Part shown: in pieces, positions 8,033 to 16,116 of the stretch
Position numbering within the stretch: the stretch's first letter is position 1
Layout: each line of letters begins with the position of its first letter
Source: an uncultured Chitinophagaceae bacterium
GTDB lineage: Bacteria; Bacteroidota; Bacteroidia; Chitinophagales; Chitinophagaceae
Direction of reading: 5' to 3'
Assembly (NCBI GenBank): GCA_937907395.1
Contig: CALCII010000001.1
Coordinates: 1 to 64,000 of the forward strand
Length of the DNA stretch: 64,000 nucleotides
Translations under genes and position numbers: made by a program
The notes under the pieces: model-generated
What the model was told of the DNA's origin: nothing
Databases searched by the model: none
What the model saw: only the letters and a program-made list of their open reading frames with translations

Positions 8033-8359
8033 TCAATAGTTTTTGCTCTTTTTTAAATATGCAACTTTTTCTTCCGCTACCTTTAATGTATCAAGGTCTG
8101 CTTCCTCTTCTATAATCTTGTAAGCAAACTGATCACTCAGCATTTCTTTAATCAGGTTTTTTTCATTGACGCAAAAGAAAGCAGCAACTTGCTTTAATTG
8201 TTCTTTGGTTGGCAATCTTTCGTTACGTTCTATTTTACCCAGCAGGGATGTATCAATTCCAATGTCTGAAGCTACTACTCTAAGCGAAAGATTAGCTTTT
8301 TCTCTCATTGATCTGATTTTTTCGCCTATAGTAGTTATTTGCTGCTTTCGGGTAGTCAT
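8033..8359 (-). CDS. XRE-type helix-turn-helix regulator, controller-protein-like
   Basis: A small DNA-binding protein of 108 residues from the preferred ATG at 8359 (an upstream in-frame ATG at 8380 adds seven residues). The Cro/C1-type helix-turn-helix spans about residues 10-65: GEKIRSMREKANLSLRVVASDIGI, SLLGKIERNERLPTKEQL. A short helical tail follows. As the first gene of the restriction-modification operon it probably acts like a C (controller) protein, timing expression of the two enzymes. No operator was identified upstream. Role is inferred from fold and position. Confidence 0.75.
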   Translation of the reverse strand: MTTRKQQITTIGEKIRSMREKANLSLRVVASDIGIDTSLLGKIERNERLPTKEQLKQVAAFFCVNEKNLIKEMLSDQFAYKIIEEEADLDTLKVAEEKVAYLKKSKNY

Positions 8360-8380
8360 TTTAGGACAGAATTTGTCCAA

Positions 8381-8693
8381 ATTTATTAATTGCTCTCATT
8401 TTTTGTTTTTTTTTCAGAGGAAGTTATTAACACTTTGTAATAGTAACATAGATTAATGCGGCTTTTAATGCCAGTTCATGCGAAGTGCCTAGGTCAATAT
8501 TCTCAGTCCACCCGCTGCGGGATGTGAAGGGGTAGTGTGTAGCGTAGCGAAACACCGGAGCGAAGCGGAGCCCGTAACAGCCCGGACTGCAGATGATTGG
8601 TTTTCTGTTGCTGAAAGCCCCAAAGGAAAGTTTTTCTCTTGCGAACGATTGATCGTATTTGCTTTATTTTTACACTCTCAATTAAAGCTTGCT
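8381..8693. other. Divergent intergenic region with a GC-rich repeat-like stretch
   Basis: The left part, up to about 8455, is AT-rich and must hold the promoter of the restriction-modification set. From about 8509 to 8585 lies a much more GC-rich piece with phrases such as GCGTAGCG and GAGCGAAGCGGAG. Similar wording recurs at 58256-58345, which suggests a dispersed element. An ORF runs through it into the threonine dehydrogenase but is not convincing as coding. No attC-like site closes the cassette array on this side. Confidence 0.45.
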
Positions 8694-9641
8694 ATGGTAA
8701 AAGATAAAATACTGGTGATTGGTGCATCCGGACAAATAGGAGTGGAGTTAACATTGGCACTACGTAAAATATATGGAAACCAGAATGTGATTGCCTCCGA
8801 TTTGCGGGAACAAAATCCATTACTGGAAGGAACGGGTCCCTATGTGAGCTTGGATGTAATGAATAAAGAAATGCTTCATGTACAGGTGATTCGTCAGAAC
8901 ATCACACAGATTTATCTGCTGGCGGCAATTCTTTCAGCAACAGGTGAAAAGAATCCCAACCTTGCCTGGAACCTCAATATGGCCGGTTTACTGAATGTGC
9001 TGGATATTGCCCGTGAAGAAAAATTGCACAAAGTGTATTGGCCTTCATCCATTGCTGTGTTTGGCCCTACAAGCCCCAGGCAAAATTGTCCGCAACAAAC
9101 CATTATCGAACCTGTTACCGTTTATGGCATCAGTAAATATGCCGGTGAATTCTGGTGCAATTATTATCATCAGCGGTATGGAGTAGATGTAAGAAGCATC
9201 CGTTATCCGGGTTTGATCTCTTATAAATCGGCGCCCGGCGGTGGTACCACAGATTATGCTGTGGAAATATTTCATGAAGCGCTGGAAGAAAATAAGTACA
9301 AATGTTTTCTGCGGGAAGATACCTACCTGCCCATGATGTATATGCCCGATGCCATCCGTGCCACGATTGAACTGATGGAAGCACCGGCAGAAAAAATCTC
9401 TATCCGTCATTCGTATAATGTGGGGGCCATCAGCTTTTCTCCCAAAGAAATTGCAAACGAAATTGCAAAGCACCGTCCCGGTTTTACCATCAGCTATGAA
9501 CCCGATTACCGTCAGCAGATTGCCGATAGCTGGCCACAGAGCATTGATGATTCTGTAGCCCGGAACGATTGGGGGTGGAAGCCGGAATATGATCTTTCAA
9601 AAATGACAGCCGATATGTTACAAAACCTGCAACAGGTTTAG
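8694..9641 (+). CDS. L-threonine 3-dehydrogenase, epimerase-like (short-chain) type
   Basis: A 315-residue NAD-dependent enzyme that oxidises L-threonine to 2-amino-3-ketobutyrate, the first step of threonine breakdown to glycine and acetyl-CoA. It belongs to the extended short-chain, UDP-galactose-epimerase-like class, not the zinc alcohol dehydrogenase type. Visible are the nucleotide loop GASGQIG at 10-16 and the catalytic Tyr144/Lys148 in YGISK. The class hallmarks RYPGLISY, PGGGTTDYAVEIF and LPMMYMPDAIRATIEL are also present. The start at 8694 is chosen because the Rossmann fold begins there; a longer reading from 8535 runs through repeat-like DNA. No 2-amino-3-ketobutyrate CoA ligase gene is adjacent. 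Confidence 0.92.
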   Translation: MVKDKILVIGASGQIGVELTLALRKIYGNQNVIASDLREQNPLLEGTGPYVSLDVMNKEMLHVQVIRQNITQIYLLAAILSATGEKNPNLAWNLNMAGLLNVLDIAREEKLHKVYWPSSIAVFGPTSPRQNCPQQTIIEPVTVYGISKYAGEFWCNYYHQRYGVDVRSIRYPGLISYKSAPGGGTTDYAVEIFHEALEENKYKCFLREDTYLPMMYMPDAIRATIELMEAPAEKISIRHSYNVGAISFSPKEIANEIAKHRPGFTISYEPDYRQQIADSWPQSIDDSVARNDWGWKPEYDLSKMTADMLQNLQQV

Positions 9642-9674
9642 GTTTCACCTTGCGCAGATTTGATCTTACAGGGT

Positions 9675-9682
9675 TATATTTG
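9675..9682 (+). promoter_or_regulatory. Candidate Bacteroidota -7 element (TATATTTG) upstream of icd
   Basis: TATATTTG fits the Bacteroidota -7 consensus TAnnTTTG and lies 42 bp before the icd start codon. A TTG at a suitable distance upstream (22 nt) could be the -33 element. The call is from motif and spacing only. Confidence 0.45.
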
Positions 9683-9723
9683 CTGACTTTTTAACCTCTT
9701 TCTAAACGTTTAAATAACCAACA

Positions 9724-10956
9724 ATGGCAGAAAAAATCAAAGTGGCCAACCCTGTGGTGGAACTGGATGGCGATGAAATGACGAGGATTATCTGGAAGTT
9801 CATTAAAGACAAACTCATTCTTCCTTACCTCGATGTGGACATTAAATATTATGATCTGGGTATGGAATACCGGGATGAAACCAACGACCAGGTTACTGTT
9901 GATGCAGCCAATGCCATTAAACAATACGGTGTAGGTATTAAATGTGCCACCATTACTCCCGATGAAGCAAGGGTGAAAGAGTTTAACCTGAAGCAAATGT
10001 GGAAGAGCCCTAACGGAACCATCCGTAACATTCTTGATGGTACGGTTTTTCGTGAACCCATCGTTATCAACAATATTCCCCGTTTGGTTACCAACTGGAC
10101 GGCTCCTATTATTGTGGGACGCCACGCATTTGGTGATCAATATCGTGCAACCGATACCGTTATTAAAGGGAAGGGAAAATTAACCATGACCTTTACTCCT
10201 GAAGATGGAGGGGAACCACAAGTCTTTGAAGTGTACAATTACAAAGGAGATGGTGTTGCATTAACCATGTACAATACAGATGAAAGTATTATTGGTTTTG
10301 CACGCAGCTGTTTCAATATTGCCCTCAATAAAAAATGGCCCTTGTATTTGTCTACCAAGAATACCATTCTTAAGAAATACGATGGACGTTTTAAAGATAT
10401 TTTCGAAGAAATTTATCAGAACGAATTCAAAGCACAATTTGAAGCTGCCGGTATTACGTACGAACACCGTTTGATTGATGATATGGTGGCGAGCGCATTG
10501 AAATGGAATGGTAATTTCGTGTGGGCTTGTAAAAACTATGATGGGGATGTGCAAAGCGATACTGTAGCTCAGGGCTTTGGTTCGCTGGGTTTAATGACTT
10601 CTGTTTTGATTACACCTGATGGTAAAACAATGGAAGCAGAAGCTGCCCATGGTACTGTAACCCGTCACTACCGTGAACATCAGAAAGGAAAACCCACTTC
10701 CACTAATCCCATCGCTTCTATTTTTGCATGGACACGTGGTTTAGCTTTCCGTGGAAAGCTGGATGGTAACCAACCGCTCATTGATTTTTGTAATGCACTC
10801 GAAGCCGTTTGTATTGAAACTGTGGAAAGCGGAAAAATGACCAAAGACCTGGCTGTTTGTATTCATGGTAATAAAGTGAATCACGGTGATCATTATCTCT
10901 ATACAGAAGAATTCCTCGATGCAATCGATGAAAATCTGAAAAAGAAATTGGGATAA
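9724..10956 (+). CDS. icd: NADP-dependent isocitrate dehydrogenase (eukaryotic-type)
   Basis: A 410-residue citric-acid-cycle enzyme converting isocitrate to 2-oxoglutarate and CO2 with NADPH formation. Length and motifs match the homodimeric type II family shared with eukaryotes: VVELDGDEMTRIIW near the N-terminus, ATITPDEARVKEF, the substrate loop SPNGTIRNILDGTVFREPI, WTAPIIVGRHAFGDQYRATD, and the cofactor region EAAHGTVTRHYREHQKG. It stands alone with its own promoter motif and is followed by a strong hairpin terminator. Confidence 0.96.
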   Translation: MAEKIKVANPVVELDGDEMTRIIWKFIKDKLILPYLDVDIKYYDLGMEYRDETNDQVTVDAANAIKQYGVGIKCATITPDEARVKEFNLKQMWKSPNGTIRNILDGTVFREPIVINNIPRLVTNWTAPIIVGRHAFGDQYRATDTVIKGKGKLTMTFTPEDGGEPQVFEVYNYKGDGVALTMYNTDESIIGFARSCFNIALNKKWPLYLSTKNTILKKYDGRFKDIFEEIYQNEFKAQFEAAGITYEHRLIDDMVASALKWNGNFVWACKNYDGDVQSDTVAQGFGSLGLMTSVLITPDGKTMEAEAAHGTVTRHYREHQKGKPTSTNPIASIFAWTRGLAFRGKLDGNQPLIDFCNALEAVCIETVESGKMTKDLAVCIHGNKVNHGDHYLYTEEFLDAIDENLKKKLG

Positions 10957-10977
10957 TACTGTTCCTGAAATTTATAC

Positions 10978-11014
10978 AAGCCCCGTTCATTGATTGAACG
11001 GGGCTTTTTCTTTT
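10978..11014 (+). terminator. Intrinsic terminator after icd
   Basis: A perfect 12-bp stem (AAGCCCCGTTCA with its complement) closes a 5-nt loop and is followed by a T-rich run, 22 bp after the icd stop codon. Confidence 0.9.
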
Positions 11015-11072
11015 AAGGTTTCTCTAACGATTCAGGGTATTGTGTTTGTGATGATACAGGAAAAGGAAGCTT

Positions 11073-11525
11073 ATGAAATCAAAACTCTACACAATTCTTC
11101 TTCTTTCTTTTCCTCTTTTCATTTCCTGTAAAAAATGGTTACCCGAAAACCGCATAGATGGTACATGGGTATTAACCGAAGTGGAGAAGCGAAGGCCCTT
11201 CAGTAACGAAACAGTTTATACGTTGTACCAGGAAGGACAATTCTCTTTCAATAGTAACGGTATGGCTGCCTATAATGATAATTATGGTTTGATGCAGGGT
11301 AGCTGGCAGATGCGGGATGTGCAGGGGCCTGTGTATTATGATGAGAATGGAAACAGACAATCAGATCATTCTCGTGTGCTGTGGATTCAATTGTATGATT
11401 TTAACAACAATCGTGTGATTGATTGGTATTTCGACCGGTTCGACTTCCGCAGCTCCGGTGACAGGCTGGTGGCATTTATTGAAAGTCCCAGCTACACATA
11501 CCGTTATACGTTTCGCCGGTTGTAA
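11073..11525 (+). CDS. Small lipoprotein with a lipocalin-like start
   Basis: A 150-residue exported lipoprotein. The signal peptide ends FPLFISC (Cys19). The mature domain opens with IDGTWVLTEVEKR, the kind of G-x-W strand seen in lipocalin-like Bacteroidota lipoproteins. It continues as alternating strands rich in Tyr, Asn and Asp (GSWQMRDVQG, RVIDWYFDRFDFRSSGDRLV). It is probably a small outer-membrane-anchored beta-barrel of unknown ligand. It has no clear operon partner; a small membrane protein follows 84 bp later. Confidence 0.7.
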   Translation: MKSKLYTILLLSFPLFISCKKWLPENRIDGTWVLTEVEKRRPFSNETVYTLYQEGQFSFNSNGMAAYNDNYGLMQGSWQMRDVQGPVYYDENGNRQSDHSRVLWIQLYDFNNNRVIDWYFDRFDFRSSGDRLVAFIESPSYTYRYTFRRL

Positions 11526-11609
11526 AGACTGTCGTGGGTCAAGCAGGGAACTTACCAGAATCATTGTGCATGGAAGGAATGCCTGCTAGCTTGAAATTTT
11601 ATTTCAGCT

Positions 11610-12332
11610 ATGTTACGCCACAAACTATTTCATGCCGATGATGGTTCCGTTATCAGGGGAACAGAAATTTTCAGGGTAGAAGCATTGAGCGATGCGGTAT
11701 TTGCTTTTTCTGTTTCACTCTTGATTATGTCATTGGAAGTTCCCAATACGTATGAAGAACTTCAATACACGATCAGCCATTTTCTACCATTCCTGGCAAC
11801 GGTAAGCCTGGTCTTCTTTTTCTGGTATTTACAGAACCAGTACTTCCGTGCATATGGATTAAATACCAGCCGTGTGATTGTGCTGAACCTTGCATTATTG
11901 ATCCTGATTTTATTTTATGCATTTCCTCTTAAGTTTCTGTTTTCTTTATTGCTTTCATGGATTACCGGCATCAATTATTTTGAGGAAGCGGTTAACCAGG
12001 GGAAAACAGTTTTAATGGAAGATGATTTTCCCAAGCTTATTTTATTCTTCAGCATTGGGTATGCACTCATCTGGCTTATTTTTCACCAATTGTACAGTTA
12101 TGCATGGAAGCATCGGAATAAATTACAATTGTCGCCCGCCGAGTCAATTGTATTACGGTTTCAAAAGCAGGATGCCTTGGTGGAAATCCTGATTGGTGTT
12201 GTTGCCGCTTTTTGTGCCATGATGAAATGGCCAACCGTAAGCGGATTTGTTTTTCTTCTCATTCCGGTATGGCTGGTGTTGCAGCAACTGATTATTAAAA
12301 GAAGATTGAAGAAATTACCTCACAGAAAATGA
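11610..12332 (+). CDS. TMEM175-family (DUF1211) potassium-channel-like membrane protein
   Basis: A 240-residue integral membrane protein with about six hydrophobic segments. The first helix contains RVEALSDAVFAFSVSLLIMSLEVP, matching the RxxxFSDxxxAxxxTLL signature of TMEM175 channels, with Leu in place of the usual Phe. Bacterial members conduct potassium ions, the conserved first-helix residues forming the pore constriction. Its 3' end overlaps the convergent acylphosphatase gene by 13 bp. Family assignment is firm; channel activity is inferred. Confidence 0.8.
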   Translation: MLRHKLFHADDGSVIRGTEIFRVEALSDAVFAFSVSLLIMSLEVPNTYEELQYTISHFLPFLATVSLVFFFWYLQNQYFRAYGLNTSRVIVLNLALLILILFYAFPLKFLFSLLLSWITGINYFEEAVNQGKTVLMEDDFPKLILFFSIGYALIWLIFHQLYSYAWKHRNKLQLSPAESIVLRFQKQDALVEILIGVVAAFCAMMKWPTVSGFVFLLIPVWLVLQQLIIKRRLKKLPHRK

Positions 12333-12598
12333 CGGATGATTCTGAAGTCAGGAAACGAAATGGTTTCTATGGAGTCTACAGTAACAGATGAAACTTCTGC
12401 ACGGGGCGGACCTTGTTTGCACCAGGTAATTAATTCCTCAAGTTGGGAGTCTGTTCCTGTTGCTATAATTTTCACACTGCCGTTTGGTTGATTTTCTACT
12501 GTTCCCCCAATGTTCAGTTGTTGCGCTTTTTCCTGTGTATGTTTTCGGAACCATACTCCCTGAACTTTTCCTGAAACAATGATGCAGCAGGTTTTCAT
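12320..12598 (-). CDS. acyP: Acylphosphatase
   Basis: A 92-residue enzyme that hydrolyses acyl phosphates such as acetyl or carbamoyl phosphate. The diagnostic VQGVWFRKHT segment (residues 12-21, phosphate-binding Arg18) and GTVENQPNGSVKIIATG (catalytic Asn36) are both intact. Length is standard for this single-domain fold. It lies 5 bp downstream of the Rrf2-type regulator gene and may be cotranscribed with it, and it overlaps the convergent TMEM175-like gene by 13 bp. Confidence 0.93.
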   Translation of the reverse strand: MKTCCIIVSGKVQGVWFRKHTQEKAQQLNIGGTVENQPNGSVKIIATGTDSQLEELITWCKQGPPRAEVSSVTVDSIETISFPDFRIIRHFL

Positions 12599-12603
12599 AA
12601 TTG

Positions 12604-13011
12604 TTATTTGGTGAGATCGGCAACCGTTTTGCTTTCGAGAATTTTCAGATTGGCATCTCTCACTTTCGCCATCATATCATGCAGCCCGCAATGTTTTTCG
12701 TCGCAGTTTTTACAACGTTCATAAAAGTGAAGGCTCACACATGACAAAGGAGCGATTGGGCCATCCAGCAAACGGATTACACGGGCCAAAGAAATCTGTT
12801 TGGGCTTGATTTTAAAATAGTAACCTCCGCCTTTCCCTTTCTTGCTTTCCAGTACGCCATCTTTGCGAAGTGTAAGCAGGATGTTCTCCAGGAATTTCAA
12901 AGGGATTTTTTTCTTTTTTGCAATATCGGCAATCAGAATAGGTTCATTGCTTGGCTGTTGAGCCATGTAAGAAAGAGCCTGTAAAGCGTATTGAGTCTTC
13001 TTGGAGAGCAT
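12604..13011 (-). CDS. Rrf2-family transcriptional regulator with four clustered cysteines
   Basis: A 135-residue winged-helix regulator: MLSKKTQYALQALSYMA start, recognition region IPLKFLENILLTLRKDGVLESKKGKGGGY, then the dimer helix. Cys91, Cys100, Cys103 and Cys108 cluster where IscR-type members hold an iron-sulfur cluster. It could therefore sense cluster status, redox or nitric oxide. In many bacteria Rrf2 proteins control suf or isc genes, and this genome's suf cluster has a palindrome in its promoter, but no link is shown here. It is divergent from the small outer-membrane protein gene. Confidence 0.85.
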   Translation of the reverse strand: MLSKKTQYALQALSYMAQQPSNEPILIADIAKKKKIPLKFLENILLTLRKDGVLESKKGKGGGYYFKIKPKQISLARVIRLLDGPIAPLSCVSLHFYERCKNCDEKHCGLHDMMAKVRDANLKILESKTVADLTK

Positions 13012-13094
13012 ATCTTTTGTTTAACAAACCGAAATTACGTGGTAGCGGGTATTATAAGATCAAAGCGGAAAAATACTTTTGTCGAAAGCAAATT

Positions 13095-13607
13095 ATGAAA
13101 ATGAAATCTTTTTTCAAACTCGGACTGATACTCTTTTCAATGCTGGCATCACAGCAGATCTTCGCACAAAAGTCGAATCCCATACTGGGTGGTAACCTGG
13201 TGTTGGGAGGAGCTACCGGTGATTTTAAAAATGGCTATAAAAGCGTATCCGGGATTGATGGATTTATTGGCACTGGAAGTAAAAAGGCTTTTTTTGTACT
13301 ATCAACCGGCTATTATTCATATAAAAATCAGGATGATAATACTCACGGAAAGATCCGGATGATTCCATTAAAAGCGGGATTTCGTTACTACGCAGCTAAA
13401 AAGATTTTCTTAACCGGCAATGCAGGTTTGGGCTTGCTCAAAGACGAAACGATGAGTTCATCTAAATCGAATTTTGTATATGATGCCGGGATAGGTTACC
13501 ATGGCAGCTTCAGCAATATTTCATTGCATTATGACGGATGGAAAAAGCGTAACACAGATGGTACATCCAATACCATTCAGTTACGTTTAGGCTTTGCATT
13601 AAAATAG
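13095..13607 (+). CDS. Small outer-membrane beta-barrel-like protein
   Basis: A 170-residue exported protein starting at the ATG at 13095, where a signal peptide begins (MKMKSFFKLGLILF...QQIFAQ). The mature part is glycine- and aromatic-rich with alternating strands (NPILGGNLVLGGATGDF, VLSTGYYSYK, LKAGFRYYAAKKIFLTGNAGLG) and ends in a strand with the pattern TIQLRLGFALK. This is the look of an eight-stranded OmpW/OprF-like barrel. A longer reading from 12951 would overlap the divergent regulator and lacks the signal at its start. Specific function unknown. Confidence 0.75.
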   Translation: MKMKSFFKLGLILFSMLASQQIFAQKSNPILGGNLVLGGATGDFKNGYKSVSGIDGFIGTGSKKAFFVLSTGYYSYKNQDDNTHGKIRMIPLKAGFRYYAAKKIFLTGNAGLGLLKDETMSSSKSNFVYDAGIGYHGSFSNISLHYDGWKKRNTDGTSNTIQLRLGFALK

Positions 13608-13611
13608 TAGG

Positions 13612-14253
13612 TTACACCAGTTTGTGCTCATACGCATATTTAATGAGCCCGATTACAGAGTTGGTTTTGGTTTTGCGGAAGATGTTCTTGCGGTGCGTTT
13701 CAACAGTACGTTCACTCAGAAATAATTCTTCCGCAATTTGTTTGTTGCTGTATTCTTTTTCGATGAGACGAACAATTTCTACTTCCCTGTTGGTGAGGTG
13801 ATTTTCTTCTGATTCTTTTTTACGTTCACTTGCTTTGAGCATTTCCTGCAGTACTTCTTCACTGAAGTAAATACCACCTGCTGCAATTTTATCCAATGCG
13901 TTGAGGAATTCTGTCTGCCCGATGTTCTTTAATAAATATCCACTGATATCGCTTTCATCAATCATCTGGTTCACGAGGCTTCCTTCTCCATTCATGGAAA
14001 GTGTTATGATTTTAATGGACGGGAATTGTTTCTTTACCAACTTCGCCAGTTCCACACCAGTCATTACGGGCATTTGTACATCTGTGAGCAGGATATCTAC
14101 ATCCTGTTTCTTCAATTGATCCGGTACCGTTTCAGGGTGTGTGGTTTCCAGTACAATTTCGAAGCGGTCATGACCTTTCAATAATGAGTTGAGCCCATCA
14201 ATTACAATCTGATGATCATCTACAATAGCTAATTTGATTTTGGTGTCAGCCAT
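13612..14253 (-). CDS. NarL/LuxR-type response regulator
   Basis: A 213-residue two-component response regulator. The receiver domain (about 1-125) has the acidic pocket at Asp12/Asp13, phosphoacceptor Asp58 in LLTDVQMPVM, and the Thr and Lys switch residues in TLSMNG and YLLKN. The C-terminal LuxR-type helix-turn-helix (about 150-210) contains LTNREVEIVRLIEKEYSNKQIAEELFLSERTVETHRKNIF. The sensor kinase gene lies 34 bp upstream on the same strand, and the two surely form a pair. Target genes are unknown. It is convergent with the barrel-like gene, with a 4-bp gap. Confidence 0.92.
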   Translation of the reverse strand: MADTKIKLAIVDDHQIVIDGLNSLLKGHDRFEIVLETTHPETVPDQLKKQDVDILLTDVQMPVMTGVELAKLVKKQFPSIKIITLSMNGEGSLVNQMIDESDISGYLLKNIGQTEFLNALDKIAAGGIYFSEEVLQEMLKASERKKESEENHLTNREVEIVRLIEKEYSNKQIAEELFLSERTVETHRKNIFRKTKTNSVIGLIKYAYEHKLV

Positions 14254-14287
14254 ATAAAATCTAAGGTTTATCCGAAAATAGGGAAAT

Positions 14288-16114
14288 TTAATTGTTCTGC
14301 CGCAGATCGGGCTGGGAGGGAATATGAATTACATAAGAGGTTCCACGGCCGGGTGCAGTATCTGTTTCAACTGTACCTTTTAAGAACTGGATCCGGCTCT
14401 GGATGTTTTTTAACCCCATTCCATCTTCCACGCTCAGTACATCAAACCCTTTACCATCATCTTCAATGGTAACACTGATGCCTTCCTTATCTTTTATTAT
14501 TGAAATATCAAGATGGGAGGCTTCAGCATGTTTCAACGTATTGTTAATACATTCCTGAATCACACGGAAAAGAATGGTCTCTGTATTGCTATCGGGCCGT
14601 TCTGCAAAGCCTTCGTTGTAAAAACGGGTTTGCAAAACAGATGGGTTGATTTTGGATAATAGCTCTTCAATTGCTTCCGGCAAACCTTTATTGGAAAGCA
14701 CAAGCGGCATCATGCTGTGAGATACTGTTCGTATTTCTTTACAACTATCATCTACCAGTTTAATAATATTTGAAAGCGACTTGCTTTCGTCCTGTGGGAT
14801 GTTGATATTGTTATAGAAGGAAGAGAGGTTCATTCGTGCGGCACTCATCATTTGTCCCACACCATCATGTAGGTCCTGTGCAATTCTGGTACGTTCTTTT
14901 TCTTCGGCTTCAAGAATGGCAGAGGCGGCAAGTTCCTGCTGGTGCATGATTTCAGTTTGCAGTCGCAGTTGTTGTTTTACTTTATACCGGTTGTTGAGCA
15001 ACCAGGCAATAAACAAACCAACAAGGATTACAATCGCAGCAAGTGCAAGTAAGAGGTTACGGTTGCTGATGGCATTTTGTTGTTCGCTGATCTGTTGTTC
15101 CCGCCTGCTGGTTTCATAAATAGTACTGATCTCTTCTATTTGCCTGGTTTTCTGTTCGGCAAAAAGCGAATCTTTTAATTGGGTATGCCATGTGAAATAG
15201 TCCAATGCTGTTTTATAATCTCCGGTCATGTTTGCCATCTTACTCATCTCTGCATAGTTGTTAGAGAGAAGTTCTTTGTATTGCATTTTTTCTGCCAGGA
15301 AAATGCTCTGGTCAAAATAGTATTTGGCACGGTCATACTTGCCCCATGTGCTGTAAAGTATTCCAAGGTCGGAGTAGCTTAATGCAAGTGCAAATGTGTC
15401 TGTTTTTGTTTGACGTATAGCTAAGGCACGTAGTTGATAATCTTCTGCTTCTTTAAAACGGTTTTGCAATAAATACACGCCCCCAATAAAACTGAAGCAC
15501 CAGCTTTTACCCATAGTGTCTTTGAGAATATTTGCCATTTGCAAGGAAGCCTGGTACCTGCGTAATGCTTCTTTGTAATTGCCCTGGTATTCATAAACAA
15601 CACCGCTTTCATTCAGGATCATTTGAATACCGCTGGAATCTTTTAATGTTTGGAAAAGGGTAAGGGAGCGATCGTAAATAATTTTAGCACGCTTCAGGTC
15701 CCTGGTTTTCCGATACAGTTTCGCAATATCATTTAATACGTAAGCAAGTTCTTTCCGTTTATTGTTGCGCTCATAAATGCCGGCTGCGTAGTAATAAAGA
15801 TTGGCTGCCTTTTCAAGATCTCCTTTGAAGTAATTGGCAATTCCTTTGTTGCGGTTTAATTCTGCCAATGCAAAGGAATCCTTCAGTTTGTTTGCCAGTT
15901 CAATTCCGTTATCGGCCACAGCAATTGTTTCATTAAAGCTCACTGTACACAAACGTGAACTCAACAGTATATGTGCCTGCAATTTTTTTTCGTCGGAGGT
16001 GCTGCTGTTAACAACTGATTTCAGGCTGTCAATCACATGCATCTGCGCCTGCATCGGAATTGCAGGGACCAGCAGGCTCAATAAAAGAATTCGTTGAAGA
16101 AACAGGCGTATCAC
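14288..16114 (-). CDS. TPR-containing sensor histidine kinase (HisKA_3 type)
   Basis: A 608-residue membrane sensor. The signal peptide covers residues 1-23, followed by periplasmic tetratricopeptide-like repeats (about 45-320). One membrane helix spans 354-373, then a coiled coil. The dimerisation domain carries phosphorylatable His416 in ERTRIAQDLHDGVGQMM, and the ATPase domain ends the protein (IEDDGKGFD, GMGLKNIQSRI). Kinases of this build are common in Bacteroidota and signal to NarL-type regulators such as the one encoded just downstream. The input signal is unknown. Its start is 2 bp from the end of dapB. Confidence 0.9.
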   Translation of the reverse strand: MIRLFLQRILLLSLLVPAIPMQAQMHVIDSLKSVVNSSTSDEKKLQAHILLSSRLCTVSFNETIAVADNGIELANKLKDSFALAELNRNKGIANYFKGDLEKAANLYYYAAGIYERNNKRKELAYVLNDIAKLYRKTRDLKRAKIIYDRSLTLFQTLKDSSGIQMILNESGVVYEYQGNYKEALRRYQASLQMANILKDTMGKSWCFSFIGGVYLLQNRFKEAEDYQLRALAIRQTKTDTFALALSYSDLGILYSTWGKYDRAKYYFDQSIFLAEKMQYKELLSNNYAEMSKMANMTGDYKTALDYFTWHTQLKDSLFAEQKTRQIEEISTIYETSRREQQISEQQNAISNRNLLLALAAIVILVGLFIAWLLNNRYKVKQQLRLQTEIMHQQELAASAILEAEEKERTRIAQDLHDGVGQMMSAARMNLSSFYNNINIPQDESKSLSNIIKLVDDSCKEIRTVSHSMMPLVLSNKGLPEAIEELLSKINPSVLQTRFYNEGFAERPDSNTETILFRVIQECINNTLKHAEASHLDISIIKDKEGISVTIEDDGKGFDVLSVEDGMGLKNIQSRIQFLKGTVETDTAPGRGTSYVIHIPSQPDLRQNN

Positions 16115-16116
16115 CT

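Noticed and set aside
8535..8693. N-terminal extension of the threonine dehydrogenase ORF
   Set aside because: The extension lies in a GC-rich repeat-like stretch, and the Rossmann fold begins exactly at the ATG at 8694.
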